Shown piece by piece: positions 1-6,780 of a DNA stretch of 13,655 bases; position 1 is the stretch's first letter, and each line of letters opens with the position of its first letter. This DNA is from JAZKFT01 sp043760535. GTDB lineage: Bacteria; Bacteroidota; Bacteroidia; Chitinophagales; Chitinophagaceae. The notes beneath the pieces were generated by a model that saw only the letters and a program-made list of their open reading frames with translations, did no database searches and was not told where the DNA came from. Where the stretch lies: contig JAYUOV010000148.1 in assembly GCA_043760535.1 (NCBI GenBank), positions 1 to 13,655 of the forward strand, given 5' to 3'. The position numbers and the translations under genes are program-made.

Positions 1-113
1 AACGTTCGCCAATGTCGCTCCATCAGGGCACGGCTTTCGCTGGGTTCCACCGAAATAATCCACCGATATTCATCGGGGCAGGCGGGGCAGGCAAAAAAAG
101 AAAATCTACGCAA
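1..113 (-). other. Possible 5' fragment of a gene running off the left edge
   Basis: A minus-strand frame is open from a TTG at 111-113 (right after an in-frame TGA at 114-116) to the window edge. It reads roughly LRRFSFFACPACPDEYRWII and continues for 17 more residues to ...MERHWRT, with an internal ATG at 21-23. The CPACP pair of cysteines looks like half of a zinc ribbon, but that is only a resemblance. The stretch is clearly more GC-rich than the rest of the window (55 of 92 bases by hand count) and holds a perfect tandem 9-mer, GGGGCAGGC, at 75-83 and 84-92. Two plus-strand frames are also open across most of it (frame 1 ends at 132, frame 3 near 155), so the strand is uncertain. I do not recognise the protein. 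It may equally be non-coding. Confidence 0.25.
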
Positions 114-143
114 TCAAAACTGCGAAGAGTAAGGAGTTCTGGA

Positions 144-188
144 TTTATTGGTTGATTGATTCATTGATTGATTCATTGGTTTATTGGT
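144..188. repeat. 12-bp tandem repeat flanked by a 9-bp direct repeat
   Basis: The unit TTGATTGATTCA occurs twice in perfect tandem at 152-163 and 164-175. The block is bracketed by TTTATTGGT at 144-152 and again at 180-188. It lies just left of the terminator hairpin at 196-235. It is low-complexity, AT-rich sequence with no coding frame of interest. An imperfect inverted relative lies at 279-310 on the other side of the hairpin. Confidence 0.7.
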
Positions 189-195
189 AACAGAC

Positions 196-235
196 AAAAG
201 AAAACCCTATGAAAAAATTCACAGGGTTTTCTTTT
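196..235 (-). terminator. Strong intrinsic terminator downstream of the transaldolase gene
   Basis: Arms 196-213 and 218-235 form an 18-bp stem with a 4-base loop. The core is AAAACCCT/AGGGTTTT, and an A-rich and a U-rich tract lie inside the arms. One position is imperfect, A209 opposite C222. In minus-strand RNA this becomes a G-U wobble, so the stem is continuous only on that strand. This fits termination of the transaldolase transcript, which ends 75 bases upstream in its reading direction. It could also work more weakly on plus-strand transcripts. Confidence 0.85.
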
Positions 236-278
236 TACATTATCAAAAATATTGGTGTTGCAGAATAGCTTTACGAAC

Positions 279-310
279 CAACAAATCAACTAATCAACAA
301 ATCAACTAAC
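279..310. repeat. 16-bp tandem duplication touching the transaldolase stop codon
   Basis: CAACAAATCAACTAAT at 279-294 is followed at once by the same 16-mer with its last base changed to C at 295-310. The second copy ends on the first base of the stop codon of the minus-strand transaldolase gene, so the repeat forms the start of its 3' untranslated region. About 18 of 25 bases match the reverse complement of the tandem repeat at 151-175, giving an imperfect inverted pair around the terminator. Confidence 0.7.
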
Positions 311-963
311 TAAGCCATTTTCTTAGCATCGGCTAAAAATTTTTCTAGGCCGATGTCGGTTAGCGGGTGTTTGAGCAAACCAAGAATAGAATCTAAAGGA
401 CAGGTACAAACATTGGCACCAGCCTCTGCACATTTTATAATGTGGAGGGCATTACGGATGGAAGCAGCCAGTATTTCTGATTTAAAACCCTGAATGCTGT
501 AAATATTTGCAATTTGTGCTATCAATTCTATTCCATCCCAACCGCTATCATCTATGCGGCCAATAAACGGAGAAATATATGTAGCACCGGCTTTGGCAGC
601 CAATATAGCCTGGCCCGCACTAAAAATTAAAGTACAGTTGGTTTTAATTCCGTTGTCGGTAAACCATTTAATGGCTTTTACACCGTCTTTAATCATCGGC
701 ACTTTTACCACAATATTGGGATGGATAGCTGCAAGTTTCTTTCCTTCATCCACTATTCCTTCAAAAGTAGTGCCTAACACTTCGGCACTAATATCGCCAT
801 CCACCAGTTCGCAAATGGTTTTGTAATGGGCAGCAATGGCTTCCTCGCCTTTGATGCCTTCTTTGGCCATTAAAGAAGGGTTGGTTGTTACACCATCCAA
901 AATGCCGAGGTCGTTGGCTTCCTTAATTTGATCCAGGTTAGCCGTGTCGATAAAAAACTTCAT
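310..963 (-). CDS. talC: Transaldolase, small TalC/fructose-6-phosphate aldolase-like type
   Basis: A 217-residue class I aldolase-fold protein, the usual length for the small TalC/FSA branch. It is expected to act in the cytosol in the non-oxidative pentose phosphate pathway, moving a dihydroxyacetone unit from fructose-6-phosphate or sedoheptulose-7-phosphate to an aldose phosphate. The N-terminus MKFFIDTANLDQI and the TTNPSL motif (about 26-31) are family hallmarks. Lys87 in NIVVKVPM is the Schiff-base lysine. Two positions separate transaldolases from true fructose-6-phosphate aldolase: where E. coli FSA has Gln59 and Tyr131, this protein has Glu61 and Phe133 (SPFIGRIDD), the transaldolase pattern. 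Automated tools may still label it fsa. The start is the ATG at 961-963. A strong terminator follows at 196-235. A weak TAnnTTTG-like sequence lies near 1001-1008. No other pentose phosphate gene is adjacent. Confidence 0.94.
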   Translation of the reverse strand: MKFFIDTANLDQIKEANDLGILDGVTTNPSLMAKEGIKGEEAIAAHYKTICELVDGDISAEVLGTTFEGIVDEGKKLAAIHPNIVVKVPMIKDGVKAIKWFTDNGIKTNCTLIFSAGQAILAAKAGATYISPFIGRIDDSGWDGIELIAQIANIYSIQGFKSEILAASIRNALHIIKCAEAGANVCTCPLDSILGLLKHPLTDIGLEKFLADAKKMA

Positions 964-1103
964 AATAAAATTGTCATAATGAAAAAATACATTTCGGGGG
1001 CAAATAAAAAAAGGATACCATTTGATTCTGGTTTATTAAAAAAAATATAAAAATTTTTAACTTAATGGCTTTTGTTATCCCTTATAGGGTTTTGGGGCAA
1101 AAA

Positions 1104-1206
1104 AATCGGCAGGCTTATTACATCGCACCGCTACAACCACTTATCCTTGCTGCCTTCCGACCCTGGGGAGGTTCAGTAGGAGCTGGTCGTGTAAGACCTG
1201 CCGATT
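1104..1206 (-). ncRNA. ffs: Bacterial signal recognition particle RNA (4.5S-type, small)
   Basis: Read on the minus strand, this roughly 100-nt stretch folds end to end. The 5' AATCGGCAGG (1197-1206) pairs perfectly with the 3' CCTGCCGATT (1104-1113). The apical domain contains GGGTCGGAAGGCAGCAAGG (about 1145-1163), the conserved Ffh-binding hairpin capped by a GGAA tetraloop (1155-1158). A run of seven U residues follows the closing helix (1099-1105) and gives a built-in terminator. The RNA binds Ffh and engages FtsY during co-translational targeting of membrane and secreted proteins. The small form lacks the Alu domain. Exact ends are inferred from the pairing. A matching promoter sits directly upstream. 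Confidence 0.94.
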
Positions 1207-1207
1207 G

Positions 1208-1215
1208 CAAATATA
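1208..1215 (-). promoter_or_regulatory. Bacteroidota-type -7 promoter element of the SRP RNA gene
   Basis: On the minus strand this is TATATTTG, a perfect match to the Bacteroidota -7 consensus TAnnTTTG. It ends one or two bases before the predicted 5' end of the SRP RNA, so transcription probably starts at about 1203-1206. No convincing -33 TTG/TTTG is visible at the usual spacing. Confidence 0.6.
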
Positions 1216-1273
1216 TGGGTATGAAGTTTTTTAGAAACGAATAATATTATTTTTAATAAACAAGAAACTAAAA

Positions 1274-2554
1274 TCACCTCGTTAAAGAACCAAGGGAATT
1301 AACTGAAAGTGTACCAATCAGTTCATCGGCCCGTCCGCCAAAACCACGGTAATATACTAAGGCAGTGTAGTTATTTTCGGTATCCCAGTTATTACCTTCG
1401 GTATATTTAAAAGTAGGGGCACTTCCTTGCAGGCTGTCTTTAGTTACATAGGCGTAACTATAGTAACCATTTTTAAGAAACAAATCCTTTTCGTAAAAAC
1501 CAGTTTGGGTATTGTACACCATTTTACTGTTATCATTCAGTTGAAACTGTGTCAACTCACTCATCATGTAAATGTCTTTATCCATAAAGGGTTTGTATTT
1601 TTCTGGTATAAATGTAAAATGCACTTTGGCATAGTCGCTCTGCCACCATGGATTAAAATTTTCGAACATCTCCACAAAATACATACCATTAAAATCTTTA
1701 TAATACTGGTACCGCAATTGGGGCCTTGCCGTATCTGGTGCTACTACTATATTGGTTCCTTTATCGTTGTAAGTAGCCTTTCTTACCCGGTCGCTTTGTA
1801 GCCGAAAACTGCGTAAATCCAGCCAGCGAAATTCTTTGCCACCCTCAAAATCGAAAAGCCCTTCCTGATTAAATTCCAGTTGCTTATTTCGGATAAAGGT
1901 GGGCGATGAGGTAATTTGAGCATTATCCCATCTGTAGTTTTGCAATACCACCAATTTTATTTGCTGGTTTACATTAAAAATATCCAGATTACTGGGGTTA
2001 ATATTTACAATCACTCGCTGGTGAAATCGATAATCGACCCCCGAAAAGGGCTGGGTAATACGCAAACCCAGGGCTAATTTATTACTCACCACAAGCATTT
2101 TTTTAGTAAAAGTTAGCTTACTGGTATCCCCGTTTTCAAAAACCTTTAGCAGGTAATTGCCACTGCGGCTGGGCATACAATTCTTTGCTGGCAGCTTGGC
2201 ACTGTAGTGCACATATCTGGTAAGGCCTACGCTGCTTTGTCTAAAAGTGCTTAACCGCACCTGCGAAAATCCTTTGATATAATCAAACTGGCTAAGTGCA
2301 ACTGGAGTCCAGTCGGCATCGCAAAGCTGGTAGGTATAAAAATAATTTTTGGAGTACACATTAATATCATCGAAATGTAATTCTAGCTGTTCTATTGCGT
2401 TTAAAGCTACAATGGGATAAGAAGTTTGATCACCAACGGGAAATAATTTGATACTCTTTATGGCATCGCTTTTAATTACTTCGCTACCAAATGGCACAGC
2501 AAATAAATTAGCTGAACAAAACAGGGCTATAACCGAAAGAAACATTTTTAACAT
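1274..2554 (-). CDS. Type IX secretion system plug protein (DUF5103 family)
   Basis: A 426-residue secreted protein with a signal peptide at about 1-19 (MLKMFLSVIALFCSANLFA, cleavage before VPFG). The segment from about 45 to 135, with SYPIVALN, QLELHFDD, YFYTYQLCDADWTP, FDYIKGFSQ, LTRYVHYSAKLP and NCMPSRSGNYLLKVF, is characteristic of the DUF5103/T9SS_plug family. In Flavobacterium the Plug protein closes the periplasmic side of the giant SprA translocon of the type IX secretion system when no substrate is engaged. The role here is by family resemblance. The gene lies between the SRP RNA and the amine oxidase on the same strand, 78 bases after the oxidase stop. No other T9SS gene and no T9SS C-terminal sorting domain was found in the window, as is common because these genes are scattered. 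Confidence 0.9.
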   Translation of the reverse strand: MLKMFLSVIALFCSANLFAVPFGSEVIKSDAIKSIKLFPVGDQTSYPIVALNAIEQLELHFDDINVYSKNYFYTYQLCDADWTPVALSQFDYIKGFSQVRLSTFRQSSVGLTRYVHYSAKLPAKNCMPSRSGNYLLKVFENGDTSKLTFTKKMLVVSNKLALGLRITQPFSGVDYRFHQRVIVNINPSNLDIFNVNQQIKLVVLQNYRWDNAQITSSPTFIRNKQLEFNQEGLFDFEGGKEFRWLDLRSFRLQSDRVRKATYNDKGTNIVVAPDTARPQLRYQYYKDFNGMYFVEMFENFNPWWQSDYAKVHFTFIPEKYKPFMDKDIYMMSELTQFQLNDNSKMVYNTQTGFYEKDLFLKNGYYSYAYVTKDSLQGSAPTFKYTEGNNWDTENNYTALVYYRGFGGRADELIGTLSVNSLGSLTR

Positions 2555-2632
2555 ACTGTGAAAATAACATTATTTCTATTCGGTAATAACAAGGGTGCTA
2601 ACGAAAAACGTTATTTCTTGCCGATTTGGTAT

Positions 2633-3991
2633 CTATATATTTTTTGCAGCTGCTTCGCCTGTTTCTAAAGCACCTTCCATAAAGCCTTGCCAGGCATCGG
2701 ACAAGTGTTCGCCTGCAAATTGAGTGTTGATAAATGGGCGCTGCAAAATGGGCATAATACCAAACCACTGCCCTACCCCGTACATGGCATAAGCACCTTT
2801 GCTAAAGTCATCATTGCCCCAATAATAGCCTTGCTGTTTTTCCAGCAGTTGGCTGGTATCGCCATAGCCTGGTTTTAAACAAGCATTTACCATTTCGGCC
2901 TTCCATTGATTGGTTTGTGCATGTACCACAGGGGCTTTATCGCCAATGGCATACGATATCAATACGCCTTTTTTAGAAGGCTGGTTTTTGGTAGCATGGT
3001 AAAAATAATGGCCAGGCTGATCGGTTACCAGATCAAAGCTTTCATCTTTCCAAAACCGTTCGGTGTACAGTAAGGCGTTTTTATTAATTCGTGCATATTG
3101 CAGTTCGTTCATAGCCTGCTTTACATCCGGCGGCAGGGCTGGTATCCAGTTTATTTGCTTGGCACTAAAGGTGGGTATGGTGCAAATAATATGGTCGCCT
3201 TCAAAAATCTTTCCATCCTGGCAGGTAACTTTTACCTTTTTCCCCTGCTCTATTTTTAGCACTTTATGTTGCAGCAGCACTTTGTCTTCGCCAATAATTT
3301 TATGGATAACATGGGCAAGCTGATCATTGCCGCCAGTTATTTTCTTATCCATTTCATTGGTAGCATTGCTTTCGGCATATTCGCCCAAAGCTGCATAGGC
3401 ACTTACATGGCGCAGGCTTTCGCCAAAATCGGTGCTATCCATAAGTTCTCTAAACTCCAGGTCGTTTCCATCGCAGCCATTGTTTACTAGGTATCGCCAC
3501 CAGTCTATTTTATCTAAGCGTTTAGCTCCGGCATCGGTTAGTTTGTGGTAATCCTTTTTAAGTTGGCTAAACTTTAGTTTCCACGCTTCGCTAAAATCCC
3601 ATTTGCCTTTGTCGGAAAAAACACCATTTTTTATTAGCCTCGTATCTAAATGGTTATCAAAAAGTGTCAGTTTAAATTCGTCGCACATTTGCAATATGCG
3701 GGTATGCGAATTGCCCACCCACTCGCCGCCAAGTTCTATTACCAGTTTTTCTAAAGGGTCTATAGTGTGGCTAAAAACACGGCCTCCAATGCGGTTTCGG
3801 GCTTCCAGTATTACAAAATCTATTTTGCGCTGGTACAATTTATAGGCTGCCGCAAGGCCGGCAAAGCCAGCTCCAATGATGATTACCTTTGGTTTTTTAC
3901 CAATAAAAAAACGGCCAAAAGATTCGGCACCTAACAATAAGCCACCGCCTGTAAGTGCCGTATTTTGTATAAACCCTCTACGGTTGAGCAT
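2633..3991 (-). CDS. FAD-dependent amine oxidase with Tat-like signal
   Basis: A 452-residue member of the flavin monoamine oxidase/NAD(P)-FAD oxidoreductase superfamily. It is expected to oxidise an amine to an imine with FAD and to give hydrogen peroxide with oxygen; the substrate is unknown. Residues 36-71 hold the dinucleotide-binding fold: IIIGAGFAGLAAAY (GxGxxG at 40-45), Glu63 at the end of the second strand, and ARNRIGGR (64-71). GGEWVG (88-93), ITGGNDQLAHVI (218-229), YYWGNDDFSKGAY (389-401) and the C-terminal FAD-binding segment TQFAGEHLSDAWQGFMEGAL (423-442) complete the pattern. Lys304 is a candidate for the lysine near flavin N5 in this superfamily. The N-terminus NRRGFIQNTALTGGGLLLG resembles a twin-arginine signal, which suggests export of the folded flavoprotein. 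It follows the receptor gene by 96 bases and may be read through from it. Confidence 0.9.
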   Translation of the reverse strand: MLNRRGFIQNTALTGGGLLLGAESFGRFFIGKKPKVIIIGAGFAGLAAAYKLYQRKIDFVILEARNRIGGRVFSHTIDPLEKLVIELGGEWVGNSHTRILQMCDEFKLTLFDNHLDTRLIKNGVFSDKGKWDFSEAWKLKFSQLKKDYHKLTDAGAKRLDKIDWWRYLVNNGCDGNDLEFRELMDSTDFGESLRHVSAYAALGEYAESNATNEMDKKITGGNDQLAHVIHKIIGEDKVLLQHKVLKIEQGKKVKVTCQDGKIFEGDHIICTIPTFSAKQINWIPALPPDVKQAMNELQYARINKNALLYTERFWKDESFDLVTDQPGHYFYHATKNQPSKKGVLISYAIGDKAPVVHAQTNQWKAEMVNACLKPGYGDTSQLLEKQQGYYWGNDDFSKGAYAMYGVGQWFGIMPILQRPFINTQFAGEHLSDAWQGFMEGALETGEAAAKNI

Positions 3992-4087
3992 GGAGTATAT
4001 TTTCTGTAATATTCAAACTAAAAACGGTAAAAGCAAACTGAAAAATGGAATTTTATTTACCCGTACCAAATGGGTTTCAGAACTGCT

Positions 4088-6508
4088 TTACAAATTATTA
4101 TCAAACTGCATTTTTTCCTCAGCCGGTTTTTTAGTGGTGGTGCTATTGCCAAATTTGTAACTAAGCCCAATATAAAACACCCTGGCATCGCGGTTGGTAA
4201 TGGCGGTTTGGTTTAAAAAATCGGTATTCAAAATTACCTTTTGCTGCAGGGTTTTAAATACATCGGAAAGGGTTAAAGTAAGGGCCAGTTTCTTTTTAAA
4301 AAAATCTTGCCTAGCACCCATATTAATTACAAAAGTGGGGTAATACAGCCCTTGTGCCGTTTGCCTGGCGGAGCGATAATTACAACTTATCTGCAACAGT
4401 GTATTGGGGGCAAATGTAAAAGTAGAATTGAAATTAGTACTGGTAGAAACAATGGATTTTTTGGCAGCAAAACCCAGATCGGCAGCATTAATGGTGTTGT
4501 AAAAAATATTCGTACTCAGGTTAGCAGAAAAGAATTTATACGGACTGGCTGATACAATTAACTCCACACCAGCCGATTGATCGTTGGATAAATTATCTCT
4601 TGTAGTAAGTAAAACAGAATCGTTTAGCCGCTTGGTTACCTGTGTAAAAGCATTGTATTTATAACGGTAATAGATACTGGGTACAAAAGTAAATACCTTA
4701 CTTTTTATCTGATAGCCAAGCTCTACTGAATGTATAAACTCAGGTAATAATTTTGGATTACCAGCTCTTAAATTCAGTGGGTCTATGTATTCGGGAAATG
4801 GGTTCATATCATCACCATCAGGACGGTTTACACGGCGGCTGTAATTCAGTTGCACCTCACCTTTTGGCAATTCGTAGGCTAAGTGAAGTGTGGGGTAAAG
4901 CTGATAATAATTGTTGCCGATTATAGAATCTTTAGTTAATAAGTTTACCCTTGTATAAGCCGCCTCTCCGCGCAAGCCAACCGAAATACTGAAGGCTTCG
5001 AAACTTCGGAGATAGGTACTATAAAATGCATGTACCGTTTCGTTGTACAAAAACCTGTTAGACCGGTTTGTGTTCTTAACAAACTTGTTTTGTAGGGTAT
5101 CAAAGTCTTCTACATAAAAATCAATATCCTGCTGCCTAAAAGAGCCAGCATAGCCAAGTTCTACTTTTATTTTTTCAGAAACAGGGTTTACATAATCTGC
5201 AGTAATCTGTTGGTTTTTTTCTATTTGGTTCACCCAGTTATTATCCAGAATAGAACGTTTTGGCGGAAAATTGTAATTATTAGCATAGTAATTTTTTTCG
5301 TCTTCACTTTGCGATGCTGCGTTGGCTTCTATCCGCAATTCCTCGCCTTCTTTTTTAAAATTGTGCTGCCAGTAAATGGTGGCATCTTTTTCAGCTTCTG
5401 TAGCAGGTGCATTTCGTGTACGGTCTTGCAAGTTGGTAAGCTGATAGCTGTTATTATAAAAAGACCGGCTCACTCTATCGTTCCTGGTAAGGGCACTTGG
5501 CAGGTAGCCGCCATTAATGCCGATGCTGTTATTATCATCTAAAGTATATTCTGCCCCGGCTCTAAACAAATGCGATAATGGCCTGGCTTTTAACCGGCCC
5601 TGCTCGTTATAATACCCGGCTATTTTACCAAAAGAATCCAGGTTTTCACGCCTGATATCATTAAACCGGTTCCGCTCATCCTGCCGTATGCTATATGTAA
5701 AAAAAGAGTTAAATGTACCTTTTTTAAAATTGATGTTCAGACTTCCGTTACTACGTTGGCGGTTGCCCACATTGCCAATTAATATTCCCGTAATACCTGC
5801 CTTTATATTTTTCTTCATTACAATATTTATAATACCCGAAGTGCCATCCGGCCTAAACCTTGCCGAAGGATTGGTAATTACTTCTACCCTTTCTATAGCA
5901 TTGGCTGGTATTTGCTGCAAAGCTTCTGCCCTATTTTTACCCATCAGCGGCGATGGCCTTCCGTTAATTAATATCAGTACATCGCCAGAGCCACGCAATG
6001 CCACATTGCCTTCAATATCTATTTCTACAGAAGGTACATTTTTAAGCACATCGCTTACCGAGCCAGAAGTGGCCATAATATCCTGCCCTACATTGTATAC
6101 TTTTTTATCTATTGCCGCTTTAAGCATACCACGCTGTGCAGTTACTGTAGCATTGCTAAGCTGCAAGGCAAGAGGCGCCATTTCTATGTTTCCTAAATTA
6201 ATGATGGATGGCATTGCCGCTATATTCAACTCTATTTCTGTAACACCAAGGCTTATATGGCTGTATCGAAAAAGGTAAGTGCCAACTTCTATGCTATCCA
6301 AAGAAAATTTTCCGATTTTATTGGTAATCGTGTTTTTAACTAAAACGCTTGTGGCTAACTGAAGTACTTGCAAAGTTGCAAACTCTACAGGTTTTTTATT
6401 TTCCTTTTCTATAACTACACCCGAAATTGAAACCATTTTTCTTTGGGCAGATACGCAAAAAGAAAAGTTATAAAGTAACAAAACAAGAAAGGCCATTCTC
6501 ATAAACAT
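4088..6508 (-). CDS. Outer-membrane TonB-dependent-receptor-like beta-barrel protein
   Basis: 806 residues from the ATG at 6506-6508. An in-frame GTG at 6514 would add two residues, and ATGs also occur at 6502 and 6496. A signal peptide ends at about 21 (CVSA before QRK). Residues about 27-112 form a carboxypeptidase-regulatory-like beta-sandwich (SGVVIEKENKKPVEFATL, KFSLDSIEVGTYLF). Residues about 120-235 form a TonB plug domain (SVSDVLKNVPSVEID, VALRGSGDVLILINGRP, AIERVEVITNPSARF, GIINIVMKK). The rest is a long beta-barrel of the OMP_b-brl_3 type with many aromatic-ended strands, ending near YIGLSYKFG followed by a polar 20-residue tail. Such proteins take up large or chelated substrates using TonB energy; this one's ligand cannot be told from sequence. 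There is no SusD-like partner nearby, so it is not a classical Sus pair. It is divergent from the SirB1-like gene. Confidence 0.9.
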   Translation of the reverse strand: MFMRMAFLVLLLYNFSFCVSAQRKMVSISGVVIEKENKKPVEFATLQVLQLATSVLVKNTITNKIGKFSLDSIEVGTYLFRYSHISLGVTEIELNIAAMPSIINLGNIEMAPLALQLSNATVTAQRGMLKAAIDKKVYNVGQDIMATSGSVSDVLKNVPSVEIDIEGNVALRGSGDVLILINGRPSPLMGKNRAEALQQIPANAIERVEVITNPSARFRPDGTSGIINIVMKKNIKAGITGILIGNVGNRQRSNGSLNINFKKGTFNSFFTYSIRQDERNRFNDIRRENLDSFGKIAGYYNEQGRLKARPLSHLFRAGAEYTLDDNNSIGINGGYLPSALTRNDRVSRSFYNNSYQLTNLQDRTRNAPATEAEKDATIYWQHNFKKEGEELRIEANAASQSEDEKNYYANNYNFPPKRSILDNNWVNQIEKNQQITADYVNPVSEKIKVELGYAGSFRQQDIDFYVEDFDTLQNKFVKNTNRSNRFLYNETVHAFYSTYLRSFEAFSISVGLRGEAAYTRVNLLTKDSIIGNNYYQLYPTLHLAYELPKGEVQLNYSRRVNRPDGDDMNPFPEYIDPLNLRAGNPKLLPEFIHSVELGYQIKSKVFTFVPSIYYRYKYNAFTQVTKRLNDSVLLTTRDNLSNDQSAGVELIVSASPYKFFSANLSTNIFYNTINAADLGFAAKKSIVSTSTNFNSTFTFAPNTLLQISCNYRSARQTAQGLYYPTFVINMGARQDFFKKKLALTLTLSDVFKTLQQKVILNTDFLNQTAITNRDARVFYIGLSYKFGNSTTTKKPAEEKMQFDNNL

Positions 6509-6780
6509 CAGCACCAGATTAAGTAATTTTTAATGTAAGCAGGTAAATTTACAACCGCCATTTTGTTTTGCTGAAACTTATATTTTAATCATGGGGGCAT
6601 CTTTAAAAATATTCCTTTTTATATCTTTTAGAGGACAATTAATGAGGAAGAAAAATAAAAGAATGTTTTTTAGGAATGTTCTGCCGCCAACTAAATATTT
6701 ATTTTTCACCACCCCGTGTATTACTTTTTATTATAGTTTTTATAACCTCACGATACCTTTAAAAATTAAACCTAATTACT
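6509..6780. other. Divergent intergenic region between receptor and SirB1-like genes
   Basis: About 270 bases of very AT-rich sequence that must hold the promoters of the leftward receptor gene and the rightward SirB1-like gene. A near-match to the -7 element, TACCTTTA at 6754-6761 on the plus strand, would place a start of transcription some 15 bases before the TTG codon; its last base deviates and no -33 element was found. A plus-strand 81-codon open frame (6591-6836) overlaps the next gene out of phase, has low-complexity Phe/Lys composition, and was not accepted as a gene. No hairpin or RNA gene was seen. Confidence 0.4.

Noticed and set aside
2581..2632. Possible terminator (AACG/CGTT hairpin) between the amine oxidase and the T9SS plug gene
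   Set aside because: The stem is only four base pairs and no U-run follows in the minus-strand direction, so it is too weak to call.
5688..6278. Plus-strand open frame of 196 codons opposite the receptor gene
   Set aside because: It lies wholly antisense to the plug and barrel region of the TonB-type receptor, whose conserved motifs fix the coding strand.
4088..6508. SusC/SusD-type glycan uptake locus
   Set aside because: No SusD-like lipoprotein or glycoside hydrolase gene is adjacent, and the barrel resembles the OMP_b-brl_3 group rather than SusC.
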